From NCBI GenBank assembly GCA_028386065.3, contig JAKUCV010002357.1:43424-107423 (forward strand): a DNA stretch of 64,000 bases, read 5' to 3'. Within the stretch, counting starts at the first letter, position 1. Each line of letters begins with the position of its first letter. Source of the DNA: Turnera subulata (lineage: Eukaryota; Streptophyta; Magnoliopsida; Malpighiales; Passifloraceae). This document shows positions 1-12,447 of this stretch, piece by piece. The translations under genes were made by a program, and so were the position numbers. A model generated the notes under the pieces. That model ran no database searches, was not told where the DNA came from, and worked only from the letters and a program-made list of their open reading frames with translations.

Positions 1-322
1 ATCGCCTGACAGATCATTTACTTGCTTAGTTTGTGACTGTTCTTGATTATTTGTAGGACTTTTTCTTTGTTGATTGATTATTTGTAAGGACGATGAAAAA
101 TGGAACAGTTAATCTCATTTTTCTCTCATCTTTATATGTTTTAGTTACTATGCGAATCCAATTTTGCTTTAGCCTCATGCCATGTGCATTCAACCCAGAT
201 GCCAAAGTAAAGCATCGAGTTAGAGGCATACAATACCATATGAAAAGGCCCTTTTGTTTTTTATTCTTTTAACTAAGGTAATGATCTGATGAGAGAAAAT
301 AAATTAAATATGGGTAACTTGC

Positions 323-3300
323 CTTTTCGCAGTTGTTGCACTGTTCATCGAAACTTAAACTGTCACACTGAGTTTTCACTTTGGACTTTGCAGGTGCACA
401 GATCTTGACCCAATTCTCTATGAAATCACTGCACAAACAACAAACTTGTGGTCAAATATAAAAATGGCAAGTACAGCTACCTGCTGATTTCTTCTATTCT
501 TCAGTTGAGTGTTAGGATATAATTAGTAATGACAGGTTGGTCACATACACCAAAGGTTTCAAAGCTTCCAATAGAAGGATCCAGAGGCACTCATTCCAAC
601 CCGAGAGTTGCCTTTTTGCAGTAATGTCCCTCTAGTCTGATCCATCTCCAAGTAGGTTCATAAAATTCGAAGCGTAGTCTGGGGTTCTATAATGATTTTT
701 GGGGATGCAAAGATAGACTAATGGCATCTCATGAAAGAGGAAAGTACCCCTTCTTGGGGTCCTTTTCTTTCGGGATGCCCACGAGAATCCTGTACCACCG
801 TACTACTGAAGAAAGTGTATCTCATAACCTTTCCTTAATTCCAGATTCCAGACAATGAGATGATTGAAAAGAAGCTCACCAAGTGTACTCTTTTTATATT
901 GACCAAAGGAAATAATGCATCTTAATTAAATGTTCCAAGTGATCAAGAAGGGCAATCGCACATGGGAAGAGAGCTGTTACCTAGGTGCTTTTCTTCCCCA
1001 CTTAAATATATAATATGAGAGATACCTCGCTTTGAAGGTTCTCGAATGCCACTATGCAGTAACACTAACTATATACCATTTCTATTTAGGATTTTCTTGT
1101 CTTGTGTTCTTGCATGGCATTGCCTGAACAAAGACTTACCTAGCAGTGGACCCATCTTCTGGGATGGACATGAGCCCCTTTATGCCCCCGCAACGGCTGT
1201 GGCCGATGACTACAATATGTTCCACCTAATCTCCAGCAACCAGAAAAAATTAGCCATTCTTTTTGTATCATGACTCTTTTAACGGTTAAATGAAATATTA
1301 TATTTGCAGGATCAAAAGGAGGAAAAAGAGAGAAACAATTATGAGAATCATCAATAATACCATATTGCACTTTATCCGACTCGTGTACTTGGCAAGTAAT
1401 GTCAATGTGGGAAACGAAAAAGATATAGAATGGTGGTTACACACGCTTAATTAGAAACAACAAAGGAATATATGACGCTTAATTAGAATCTCATTTGGAA
1501 TATAATCGAAAGGAAAGGCTTCTCTTTTTCGTCTCAAAAGAAAGTAAAAGGAAAGAGAAGATGACCTGTACAAACTACAAAAGAGACTAAATGTACTTCC
1601 ATAAAAGCTAACATTTTTGCAAATAGATAAGCAATGGATTATTGACCCCAAAAAAAAAAAGAGGGGATTGGATTGGCAACAGGAATCGATAGTGTGTAAA
1701 GGAGCTGTGTAGGGAATTGTTTAACATGATAAGCCAGGATTTTGATGGCGTGGGTATAACAAGACTTTTAATCAGCTAAGACAACGGACGGGGGTCCAGG
1801 GCACAGCATGTTGGGCATCAGACATGATTAGACGTCACGTTTTGCACCACCAAATTTGGGATAGAGCCATAAATGGAGCCACTTTAAGCTAGAGGATGTA
1901 CCTAACGATCAAAGTAATAAAGTGAAGCTAGCTAGTGTGTTCACCTTTAGATGCAACACCGCATATTCAATGGCCGCCCCAACACCTGAATATTTTGTCT
2001 GCAGCAGGAAAAGTCAAACAAACAGTAACGTAAATTGGACTTTCAAGCACAAGCAAAAAATAAAATTAAATTAAATAACAGAGAGTAAAAATTGGGCGTA
2101 TGATGCAACTAGGAATAAACATTACCATCCTGATGTCCAGTATAATTTTTTTTTTTTGGGTGTGGTCAGTAAATATAATTTATATACGCATAAGAAAAAG
2201 TGTACCAAATAAACTTTCAGAAATAATCAGAATCGTACACGTAATGTTGCGTTGTACTATAAACCTTTTTCAATTGACGGACATCTGATCAAATACTTCT
2301 ATCATTATCTTCAATTCTCAATCGAGAATATTTTAAACTTATCGAATTAAACATTCCATATATTTACAAGGATGAACCATCAAGAACACCTGGTCATATG
2401 GTGGGACCATATTGGCAATGTTTCGAACCACGAAGGCCTCTCCCGGTTCGAAATTGAGGACATGTGAAGGGCACACACGAGAATCCGAGCAAGCAAAGAC
2501 CAAGAACTGCAGATAACACAATCAAATAAATGCTTGATCAAAACGATAGATTAGTTAAATTCTGCATGTATCAATCATAGTGGTTGATGATCAATCAATT
2601 TGAATAATATGGACAAATAGAAACAAAAGGAATATATATTATAATCTCTTAAATCTTTCATGTTAGGTGGGAAAATACAAGAAATGCACAATGCATTTGT
2701 CCAATTGAGACCTCACTCAGATAAATGCAATTTTCTTTTAACACAAAAGCGTCACAATAATGTTGTTAAGAAAATTACTTTTGGACTCACGTTGAAAAAT
2801 AAACAAAGTCAAATGTAGCTTTTTGACAATCAGACAAATAATATTTGTTTGGTTAGCCGTTCTTGGTTAGTGAGTTATATGGAGTAACAAACATAAAATA
2901 GATTAATATAATCAAGTTACACCCATTATCTTTCCTCTAAAAAAAAAAAAGTTACACCCATTATCCACTATCATTAACTCTAAACAAAAACAAAAACACG
3001 GGAATATTTTTTAAAAAATAATAATAATTGTAACAATAATGAAAGGACGTACTAACCTTGGGGCTCTGGCCTTTGGCAAGTGCACCGTACAGATCTGGAT
3101 TCTTCCTGAAAAGAGTAATTGCCATTATGAGCCCAAATTCTGCAGCTGCTGCTGCTATTAACAAAGAAACACCCTACCCACCCCCAGGGTTTATGACACG
3201 CACAAACAATGATGCATGCGCCTAGGTGAAATATTCCATTCCCAGGCCCAGGAAAAGGTAAATTCTCAAATCATTATTTAAAACGGTACGCTGCTTATTG

Positions 3301-6300
3301 GCGTATGTATCACCACCACCTTACAAGTTACAAGTGCCAAAACAACTGCCACTCATAAAAACTCTCTCACCACAGCCGACAAGACGGCCACTTCACGGTA
3401 CTACTACTTTGTTGGTGACAGAAAGTTACAAAAACTCACAGTCGGCATATTCCACACAACATCCAAAATCCGAGACCAATTATTACCAACAGAAACAACA
3501 AAAAAAAAAAAAAAGAAAACATTACTAGTAGTATTAACAAGAGAGAAAAAAAGGTATACTCGAATTTCTCAGTCTTGAAGTGGTTGAACCCGGTTCTGAT
3601 CCGCTCGACCGGGTCAAAGCCCTGGGAAGCGGCGGACTCTAACTCGGCCGTTATCTGCTTGATTTTTGCGGCGGCGACGCTCCCAAGGTCAGCTTTCTCG
3701 CTGCAAAAAACGAGGAGGGATGGGATCAGGGGGAAAAACAGTTACTACTAGTTGATCATCATTTGCCTCGTCAGTGGGGCCCTGTTCAAAGGTGGACGGC
3801 TGATAAAAGCCATTCTTTTTACTAGTAGTATTTCCAAGGCCCCACCTGCGATTAATCAATCTTAAACGGAACAAGCTCCGTGAAAAGGTTTCAAACATTA
3901 ATTAGCGTCAATTATGACAAGTAAGTGCATGCGTTAAACTGCGGATTTGACCATCTCCCCCCCATACACTGTTTGTTTGCAGGTGTGTGTGTGTGTACCT
4001 GAGGAGCTTGTTCAGTCCGGCAATGGCATCCTCGTATGAATCGTTTGACATGTCTTCCTTCTGGTGATTAATCCAATGAAACACGGAACATCATGTTATG
4101 TTACTAATTAGAAAGAAACAAAGACACAACAGATCAGTAAACAGAATTTAACATTCACATTCTCGATTCACTCCTTGATTGATCCTTTTGACAAGCCAAA
4201 CGCACTGTTTTCGAGGGGGAGAAAGACAACAAAAGAACTTTATCATAAACAAAACAGGAACAGTTTAAGGAGGATCGGTTAAAAAACGGGGAGAAAACAA
4301 CAAAACAACGACCGGGATCGTTCTCTTCTCTGTGGAGCTTTGAGATTAAAAAAAGAGAGAGAGAGAGAGAAGAAGAAGAAGAAGGAGAAGGAATTCAAAA
4401 AAATGAACAGGAACAGCTTCGATCTGTGGAAATCTAAATCGGGATGAGTGCATATACTGAAAAAAAGAGGAAGGCAAAGGAACACATGATCAGGTAACAG
4501 TACTACTAATTATAAGGACCTTTTTCTTTTTTGGCGTTGAGATTCTGGCCTTTTCTGGCGTCTGATTGGGGGGGGGGGGATAGATTGAACAAGTGGTAGT
4601 AGTACTAGCTAATAGCTAAGCCACACCTAGCTAGCTCCTCTCCTCTTCAAAAGCTAACAACTCACGTTTATCGGGAGATATGGATGATGGCTTGTTGGCT
4701 AACTTACTACTCGTATTTATATAATACGACACCCCACTCTCACCTTGTCTCCTCTCCTCATTACTGGATTATATTAAATGTTTTTCTTCCCATTCCGACT
4801 TTGGGATGATAAATTTAACCCTGGTTAGGACCTAAAGTCAAGACAGATAAAACGAAAAATGAAAAACTATAATCGAACCCCGCATTAAAATGGAAATTTC
4901 GTACCTTTTGGATCTTTTCTTTGATTACTTTTTTTGTTGGGATCAGATATTTTCTTTTTATTTGTGATCACACACCATATATATATACATAGAGAGCTGG
5001 AGAGAGCCAGGTTTCATATATACAAGACGCGTTGTATCATCATCGATCATTTTATTTACTCTTTTTACCTGTTTGACGTAAAAAAGGAACAAAAAGTTGT
5101 ACGCGGATAACGTTCTATTCTAGTGGCGCCACTTTTCTTTTCTGGTCGAGAAAAGAACGTGTACCGTTCTAGTTCTTCTTCTTCTTATCAGTATCATATA
5201 TGCGTTAATCGCAGCATTCAATTTAAGATATGTTACTACAAAAAGTATACGGTTGACTCCGAACCAGCGCTACTGTTTTTAGACCCGACCCAGTTAACCC
5301 GCTCTGTGAACCTTCATCTTCTAGTTCTGATAAATACCTAGGTCAATGCGGTGAGCCCGCACCCGCTGACCTCGATCACACTTTTAATGATTATACAAAT
5401 AAAATGCAACTTCGACCAAAAAAAATAAACAAATACTAACTATAATACACTTCGTACTTGCAATAGTTGGCATATGTTAATTTCTTTTCTCACTAATAGT
5501 TTGAGTAGAAAAAAAAAGACTATATCCCATTTCCTGATACAAAATTTCCGAACCTGATCAGTGTTCGATGATAAATCATCATTTTGTCCATAAATATTAT
5601 TATAGTTAAATAATAATATATTATTATAATATTTTTATGAATATTTTTTTTAGTATACATTGGCCTAATTTAGTTATATTCTTATAATTATATGGGCTTC
5701 AAATATTTGATAATCGTAATAAAATCTTATCCTTAAATATAACTTTAGAAAATTTTAAATATATCTATCTTTGTTGGCCCCTTTTAAAATATGGTCTAGC
5801 TTTGTCATTGTCTACATTGAAAAAATTATTTAATGATCATCATACTAAGACAATTTTGTTTATTTTTTTCCCAGCCGGTATCCGGAGCTTTGACCCGACT
5901 AATCCGGTCGACCCGCGTCGCGCACCTGGGTATGGTGGGTGAGTCTCCCAATGGAGATTTTCTACGTACACGAGGACTCGAACCCGAGACTTCGCTTTAG
6001 CGGAACCAAGTCGCTTACCACTTGGACCAACCCCACATTGGTAGATCCAACTGACGTTATTGATATGAGTTCGGGACATTTTTATTATGTGTATTTTCTT
6101 TTTTCATAAAACTTATTATGTGTATTTATAGAACCAAAAAAATTGCTCATATATAACAAGCTCAAAACCCATGGTGGCAGGTCCCTTCTTTTTCCTCCTT
6201 CTAGGACTCTGTACTCTCCAAAAGGTTAATACGGATGGTAAATTTATAGCGAGTAATTTAGATCATTTTGACCCCAATAAGGACATGCTAGATCAAGAGG

Positions 6301-8350
6301 AGAAAGAGTGATTAGCAGAAAATGCCAAGGAGAAAAGTGTTCCAATAATCATGGAGTTGCTGTGGACGGGTAAGGCAAAGAGGATTGGAGACAATCGAGA
6401 ATGAAAACAAGATTTAAACCCACTCACTTGACCACCACACTTGCAACGTTCTTACTACTATAGCATCAAAAAAACGTTCTTACTAAGGGACCAAGCTCAC
6501 ATGCTTTCGTGGTTATGTTCCCCTAACTGTCTATCAAAATTAATAAGTACACTCACTACTCATAGATATATTTATACGGAAAATTAATTCACGTTTAGCT
6601 CTTTTTTTTTCCCTTTTCTTTTGCTTTGTATTTTTTTTTATACTTTATAAACTTTTCTAATCATAGCCAATAAGGGTTGCCACTCTCATCTTATTGAGAA
6701 TTCAAATCCTATCATCTCTCTTATAGCACGGTATAAGAGAAATGAATTCAATTCTTAAAAATATTTTTTATCCATGTATACATATTTGTAATTTTGTCAT
6801 AATATTTTATTTCGATCTTATAAAAAACTAATATATATACATAGACAAAAATATCTTTAGGAATTGAATTCATTTCACGAAACTAAATAGCGGTTAATAA
6901 TGATCTACTTTCTTGAGCATGAAATTCATTTTTATAAAATAGAGCACTAGAACGATTTTCATAAAAAAGAGCACGAAAATGATTTGGTTAAGTATATAAT
7001 GTTTAATTTAGAGTGACGAGTAAGTCCGATTGGAGAATTCCAAATAGTGGGCAACTACTCTATAGTTTGTTTTTTCTTTTATTTGAATGTACATCAGTGT
7101 TACAGTTTACAAAGTCATCATCATTCGTTCAGAGACAATTCTCCGATGACAATTAAATATTTTGAACTTAATTATAAAAAAAAGACCAAGTTAAATTAAC
7201 ATTTACTGAGTGATAATAGAGAATTATATATGCGGCTGGGTGGATTTGAAAGTTTGACGCAACTAAAATATACTAATTAATTCCTAAGTCAAGAGATTAG
7301 GGAGATTTTTTTTATGTGCATTCTCAACTGACTTGCAAGCACATGACTAAACCATTCACAAATATGTAAAACAAAATTGGGGTAATCGAGTCCCAGTCTC
7401 CCGGAAACAAGTGGGATGGGAATAAGGATTATCCTCGATAATAATTCAACTTGGTTACCACCTGGCTAGTTCATGGTGACACTAGTTGCATATATGTAAA
7501 CAGGATCCAATGCCTTGATAAGTCAAGCCTTCGCGGAAAAAAGCGGCTTCTAATGAACACCACATTAGTCTAAAATGTGGATTAAAATATAATAGCATGT
7601 GCTATCAACTTCTGATGTTAGCGGGAGAAAGGAAAAAAGTGAAAAATGGAAAACCTTTAGTTCAGAAAACAAAGAAGAAAACTGATTTGAATCGTATAGC
7701 ACTGTCGACTAAGGAGAGATCAGTGTGGATGCAAAAATGTCGAGAGCACAATTGGTGGGGTATCTGGATATCATTATTATTTTCTAAAACGTTTCTCTCA
7801 ATTCTAAAGATGCATATGATATTACTTTTTATCTTTATTATGTGTGAATATTATTTCAATGGATTATATATATGATGTGCAATGGCGATTCTGACTTTAA
7901 TTTCTCGGCGGCATTAGAAACTGTTAATTTCAGGGGATGACTGGAAAGGACATAAAAATTGGGCAGTATATATAGTTCTGTCTTTTGCTTCAGCTTAATA
8001 AGCATTCACATTATGATGAGTTGTTCATGATGTGTTAAATTCTAATAATGTGAGCAATTGGGTTTACTAAGTCTACTGTTATTGTTCTACTAAAATTTTT
8101 TGCTTTTAAAAGATATATATGTTGTCTACAGATACAGAGACTACAATGATAGTAGTGGGCACAGACTTGGTCTCGAGTTTCGCCCATCAATATACATCAC
8201 TCCAATAACTAAATAAAAGAAACTTCGAGATAAATTTCCATTAAAGAAAGTCCATGTGAAATCAAGGAAACCGCGACAGGGTAGAGAACTTACCGCGCCG
8301 ACCTTTCTGGTGCAGCACAGCATCAAACACTTCCCGAATTTTCCAGCCAT
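323..8350 (-). CDS. Beta-carbonic anhydrase (betaCA4/betaCA2-like), 3' end outside window
   Basis: Enzyme that interconverts CO2 and bicarbonate. Eight coding exons are visible (8350-8294, 4060-3999, 3700-3560, 3105-3057, 2506-2390, 1998-1945, 1225-1140, 428-323). They join in frame to 224 codons, and the last exon or exons lie beyond position 1. The beta-CA zinc site is present: ACSDSR (Cys ligand plus the Asp-Arg dyad) in the fifth exon and GHSRCGG (His and Cys ligands) in the seventh. The first exon encodes [19 protein letters not shown], like the leader of the long Arabidopsis betaCA4 form. Exon 2 carries an internal ATG at 4051 ([13 protein letters not shown]) that matches the start of short cytosolic betaCAs. 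Exon 8 ends in a GC donor (AAG|GCAAGT) where the family also has a junction. Intron 1 is 4.2 kb. The family assignment is certain. Whether both starts are used is inference. Confidence 0.95.
4354..4393. repeat. (AG)n/(AAG)n microsatellite
   Basis: About nine AG units run directly into an AAG/GAG stretch. On the minus strand this is CT/CTT-rich and lies in the putative 5' leader of the short carbonic anhydrase transcript. Confidence 0.85.
4568..4579. repeat. Poly-G run of about 12
   Basis: An uninterrupted G homopolymer inside carbonic anhydrase intron 1. Such runs are prone to length errors in assembly. Confidence 0.8.
4715..4728 (-). promoter_or_regulatory. TATA-like element for a short betaCA transcript inside intron 1
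   Basis: On the minus strand TATTATATAAATAC lies about 670 bases upstream of the exon-2 ATG at 4051. It is a good TATA match and is followed by a CT-rich leader (4354-4393 as read on the plus strand), typical of a plant 5' UTR. It would drive a transcript that starts inside the long intron and makes the short cytosolic form. This rests on sequence pattern only. Confidence 0.4.
5862..6034 (-). mobile_element. tRNA-derived SINE in carbonic anhydrase intron 1
   Basis: Read on the minus strand, the segment opens GGGGTTGGTCCAAGTGGTAA, which fits a pol III A box, and has GGGTTCGAGTCC, a near-perfect B box, about 30 bases further on. A non-tRNA body follows, ending CCGGCTGGG and then a short A-rich tail (5862-5870). 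This is the layout of a plant tRNA-derived SINE of about 170 bp. I see no clear target-site duplication. There is no acceptor stem, so it is not a functional tRNA gene. Confidence 0.75.
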
Positions 8351-8497
8351 ATATGAATACTCTATGCAGATCCTTCTCCTCTCACACCTGTCAAAACCAT
8401 AGTTACAAAGCAGAAACCAGAAAGCAACAAACAATAACAGAATTATAAAAAAAATTTGGGCAAAAAGGAAACAACTTTAAGTTTCAATGTATAATAT

Positions 8498-8512
8498 TGT
8501 TATATATAATAC
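8498..8512 (-). promoter_or_regulatory. TATA-like element upstream of the long betaCA form
   Basis: On the minus strand ATTATATATAAC lies about 150 bases before the distal ATG at 8350, a plausible TATA box for the long carbonic anhydrase transcript. The surroundings are AT-rich, so a chance match is possible. Confidence 0.4.
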
Positions 8513-9987
8513 ATAATAGATAGCTGACGGTGGTCAATGAGCGTGCTCGAGCGAAAGGTCGTTCATGAATGTTTCAAGATATGCAAACAATCACATTTTA
8601 CACCCGTCATCCAAACATCAGCTTTAGAAATGTGGATCTAAAAATAGAAAGAAGTAAACCGAGAGAGATGATGATGATGGAAGAATTCAATAAAAAAAAT
8701 GAAGTTCAATATCCTTATCCAATATTGGTCGCTCTTTTTCCTCAAGATGTGGCTTTTGCAGTTGCTAGTGGGACAAAACTCTGCTAAGCAAAATGTAGAG
8801 CTACTAGGCAAGCAATTATTGGAGAACATGCAAATGACACATGCATTGTGGCTATAATTGAGAAAAAAAGAACAAAAAACTATAGAGAATAGATTAATGA
8901 CCAGAAGAGGAAACCGAATGCGCATAGCTCTTGCCTCCTTGGAAGTTAGAAAAAAGGGCTCTTGCCTCCTGTGTTGCACGAATGGACCCTTTTTTCCTTC
9001 AAGATGGGGTAGAGTAGAGCAAAACTTGCGGCTCAGGTTTATTTATTTTGGATGGGACCTTATGACAAACGTAAAACGAAACTTCTCTTAGGAAAGGGAA
9101 AACTAGTAATAAAAAGACAGTAACAAAAAACAGATATGGCGAACATAAAATTTAACTCAAGTAAAAGGAGAAAAAAACTAAAATAAAAAAGCAGTAACAA
9201 TAATCAATTAAGGACAAAAAGGATGTGAAGGGTGCTGCCAATATACAGGCTTCAATTCGTTTCGATAGAGAAAGGGAAAGGTGAGGCAGCAAGAGCTCAT
9301 GTATGTGCATTACGGATGAGAATCTCATGATGGATATTACTCGATCGGCCATCCTTTTATTCTCGAATCTGGGGCCAGAGAAAGCCCTTATCCATGTAGT
9401 CCACTTGATGATTTTAAGATTCAGCACTACTGAATTTTTACCCTTGCAACTCTTGTTTGCCACTCACTAGGGTCAACAACCTTATTTTCTTGGCCAATTG
9501 GCCATTGCCGGTGCCACACACCCTCTACGATTTTATTACATGGCCCCCCACCTCGTCCTCAGTTGATAATCAAAGGATATAGGTTTTCGTCTTATCCTAC
9601 ATCTCTTATCTCTCTATCAGTTGATATCCGAGTAGGGATGCCAAATATTGCCTCTATATGGTGCCACATATTTTTGAATATGGATCCCATTTTTATTTTT
9701 CTAATGAAAACAAAAATTTAGTAAATGTAATTTTTTTAAAAAAATCATCCAACCGATTAGGCAAGCCGGAAAAGTAACTCCCCACCTTCCAAAAACAAAA
9801 AGAAAAAAAAAACACCCATGAAAACCCAAAAAACCCACCGAGCTCTTCCTTCTTCTCATCCTCCCCCTCCTCGCCACCATTCTTATTCCTAGAAAATAAC
9901 TAATTAAAACCATTTTTTTTCACTCCAACCAATAGAGCAAAACGAGCAATCAAACGAAAACCAAAAAATGGAGAGATCCTAATACTA
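8513..9987. other. Intergenic stretch upstream of betaCA
   Basis: I see no supportable gene. Open frames on both strands overlap one another, lack domains and begin in AT-rich or homopolymer sequence. It probably holds the distal promoter of the carbonic anhydrase. Confidence 0.5.
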
Positions 9988-10334
9988 TGTAGGGATAGGG
10001 TTGTATAGTTGGACGATTTGTAATTATATAGGTATGAGCTTGTATAGTGAAGAACAACTCAAATAAAGTAATTTCAAAGTTGTGTAGGTATGAGACTGTA
10101 CAACTTAGAATAGCTTAAACTGTTTGATGAGTACTAATTATATTAATAAGGTGCACCTACTATTTCAGTGCTCATTCCATAATAACTCTAAAGTTAAACG
10201 TGCTTGATTTGGAGCAATTCCGTTATGGGTGACCTCTTGGGAAGCTTTCTCGGAAAACATGCGAGTGGGGACAAAGTATACTGAAAAGGTCTCCTGTTGG
10301 TTTGTAGTAACAGTCGTCAGGTCGAGATATTACA
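9988..10334 (+). repeat. Cassandra 5' LTR
   Basis: Left terminal repeat of about 347 bp, starting TGTAGGG and ending ATATTACA. The 5S-like box lies at about 10190-10245. Confidence 0.75.
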
Positions 10335-10471
10335 GTTGGTAGAGGAGTGCCAGAACTCTCCTACTACGGTAAGGGGTTCAGGGACGAACCGTGGGCATGT
10401 GATACTCAGGGTCGATGAGGATGGGAAGCATATGTTGGTGCTGGGGTGAGCATGGACAAGGAGAGACTTTC

Positions 10472-10804
10472 TGTGGACTGCACAGTTAGATAATTTTATA
10501 ATTATACAGGTGCGGGACTATATAATTAAAGAATAATTCAAATAAAGTGATTTCGAAGTTGTACAGGTATGAGACTGTACAATTGAGAAAAACTTAAATA
10601 CTTTGATGGGTACTAACTATATCAGCAAGGTGCACCTATCTTTTTGGTGTCATTCCATAAAATCTCTAAAGATAAACATGCTTGACTTAGAACAATTTTA
10701 GGATGGGTGACCTCTTAGAAATTTTTTCTAGAAACATGTAAGTGAGGACAAAGCATTTTGAAAAGGTCTCATGTTGGTTTATAATGACAGGCTAGGACGT
10801 TACA
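10472..10804 (+). repeat. Cassandra 3' LTR
   Basis: Right terminal repeat of about 333 bp, starting TGTGGACTG and ending GTTACA. It is clearly diverged from the left copy, which suggests an old insertion. The 5S-like box at about 10665-10720 is more degenerate. Confidence 0.75.
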
Positions 10805-10809
10805 TATTA

Positions 10810-12447
10810 ATTTTAAGGATCGAGCGTCGATGGGTACCCCCGAATGATAATTTATTGTGAGGATACACACTCATGGATAATATTATGGTACCATACAAAT
10901 AGTTATCTTTGATATAATATATGGAGTGAACCTCATATGTATGAATGGTATATATGATTAATCCCATCATGCATGTTTCTCTCTTTATTCTATGTAAACG
11001 CTATTACCGTCAGTGCTTATACTATATTTTGGATTACTTTCTGAGTTGGCAACTTACTCCAATCGCCCTTTCCAAATCTTTTAGATAAGCAGATTTAGTG
11101 AGAATTCCTTCCAACGAGTCCAACGACCGTGATTGAAAAATTAACAGGTTGCAACCTCTTTCCGAATAAGGATCCATATCTCATAATAGACACTGAGCCT
11201 ATTTTGTAAAGTCGAGGTCCATTCCTTTTTTTTTAGGTTAAAATTGTTAGTCAATTTCCCTCATGGAGGTGGGCACGGTAAATTGGATAGACTCTACGTG
11301 ACTATACCTAAAACACATAAAAAAGCCATCTTCATGCAAAAGATTAAGAGTAGTTAGCGGTGGCAAAGGAGTATTTCTCTTAGTAATTATAGTCCATGAA
11401 CCAAATTTTGATGTGATCTTTGGATCCAAATCAAAGAGGTAAGTACTCCTCAGTTTTAAATTCTACTGTTGCGTTTCATGTCCATATTTATGTATTAAAT
11501 ATGATGAAACTCCCAACAGATAGGTCTGACAAGGTTTGGAAATGGCTAATCTCACTCGAATTTCATATGGTATGTACATCTTAGTTTAATGTAGGTCAAA
11601 TCTACCCGTCATACTCGCTACCAAATTGTGAACATCTTTGCTTGCCTTCATTTCTTTTTTCTGCAAATGCAAAGCAACCGTTCTTGTGTGTATTCACTAG
11701 CCTGTAAGGGTCAATGCGAGTATCACAACATCTCAATCGGCCCATTCTTTTCCATATTGACAACGGAGGCAAGTATGAAATGGCCCAGTTGAGTAAACTG
11801 GTCGGTCCAACCCACTACATTTGTTGCTGCAGCAGGATCCATGATTTTCACTTTGAAATTTTTATTTGTTTTTTGAGAATGTTTTTCACTTTGAAATTAG
11901 AAGCACCTGACTCAAATATACGGGGCTAGTTAAGGTAAACTCACTTAAATCATCATAGCTTCCTGATATCGGGAGAAGCTGATCGATGTTCATCTTTTTT
12001 TTCTAATCCGAGGAAACTATATAAAGAAAAAGCCTTACAAAGACAATGGATAATAGTCCATCTTCTACTTTGCCGCTAAGTTCATCAAGCAACAGTTCCA
12101 CATCAACGTAATAACTAATATCGATAGATATATAGTGTCATTATCAAATATCTCATATGTATATGGACTAATAATCTTTTGCTCAACTTTATGCTGTTGC
12201 AATAATTATGAGATTTGAACTAGCAATTGGTATTGTGTGAAGGTTTGGCATTTTAAGATGGCGCCAAAATTGGTAATGAAAAACTAAAAATAACCGTAAT
12301 TAAATAAGTTTTTTTTTAAATAAAGAAAACAAAAAGAAAAAAAGTGATGCCTTACATGTCGTTTGGACACATAACTCGCGCCACTCAGCGAGAGTGACAT
12401 GTGTTTTGGTGACCTGACCTGTATGTAATATATTTGGGCTTTTTCAG
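10810..12447. other. Stretch without a recognised gene
   Basis: AT-rich sequence between the TRIM and the first recognised AMSH exon. A missing 5' exon or the promoter of the AMSH gene may lie here, but I could not identify an initiating exon. Frames at 11247-11429 and 11714-11929 match nothing I know. Confidence 0.5.

Larger units (their letters stand above)
9988..10804 (+). mobile_element. Cassandra-type TRIM retrotransposon with 5S-rRNA-like LTRs
   Basis: Two related direct repeats (9988-10334 and 10472-10804, ending TTACA) flank only about 137 bp of non-coding sequence. Each repeat holds a stretch resembling the inner part of plant 5S rRNA: a 'TTAAACGTGCTTGA' segment followed by 'ATGGGTGACCTCTTGGGAAG' in copy 1, and a decayed version in copy 2. 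That is the hallmark of Cassandra terminal-repeat-in-miniature elements, whose LTRs carry a pol III promoter. After the first LTR, TTGGTAGAGGAGTGCC resembles the initiator-Met primer site. Flanks TACTA (9983-9987) and TATTA (10805-10809) are a one-mismatch target duplication. The outer LTR boundary was chosen to fit that duplication and could be off by about 15 bases. Confidence 0.85.

Noticed and set aside
5960..6034. tRNA gene on the minus strand
   Set aside because: A and B boxes are present, but no acceptor stem or clean cloverleaf. The unit continues into a SINE body and A-rich tail.
7380..7460. Possible SINE remnant
   Set aside because: A GGGACTCGATTACC-like block vaguely resembles a B box, but there is no matching A box, tail or duplication.
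10190..10720. Possible 5S rRNA genes
   Set aside because: Only the middle part resembles 5S, both copies are diverged, and both sit inside LTRs of a TRIM, so they are not rRNA genes.
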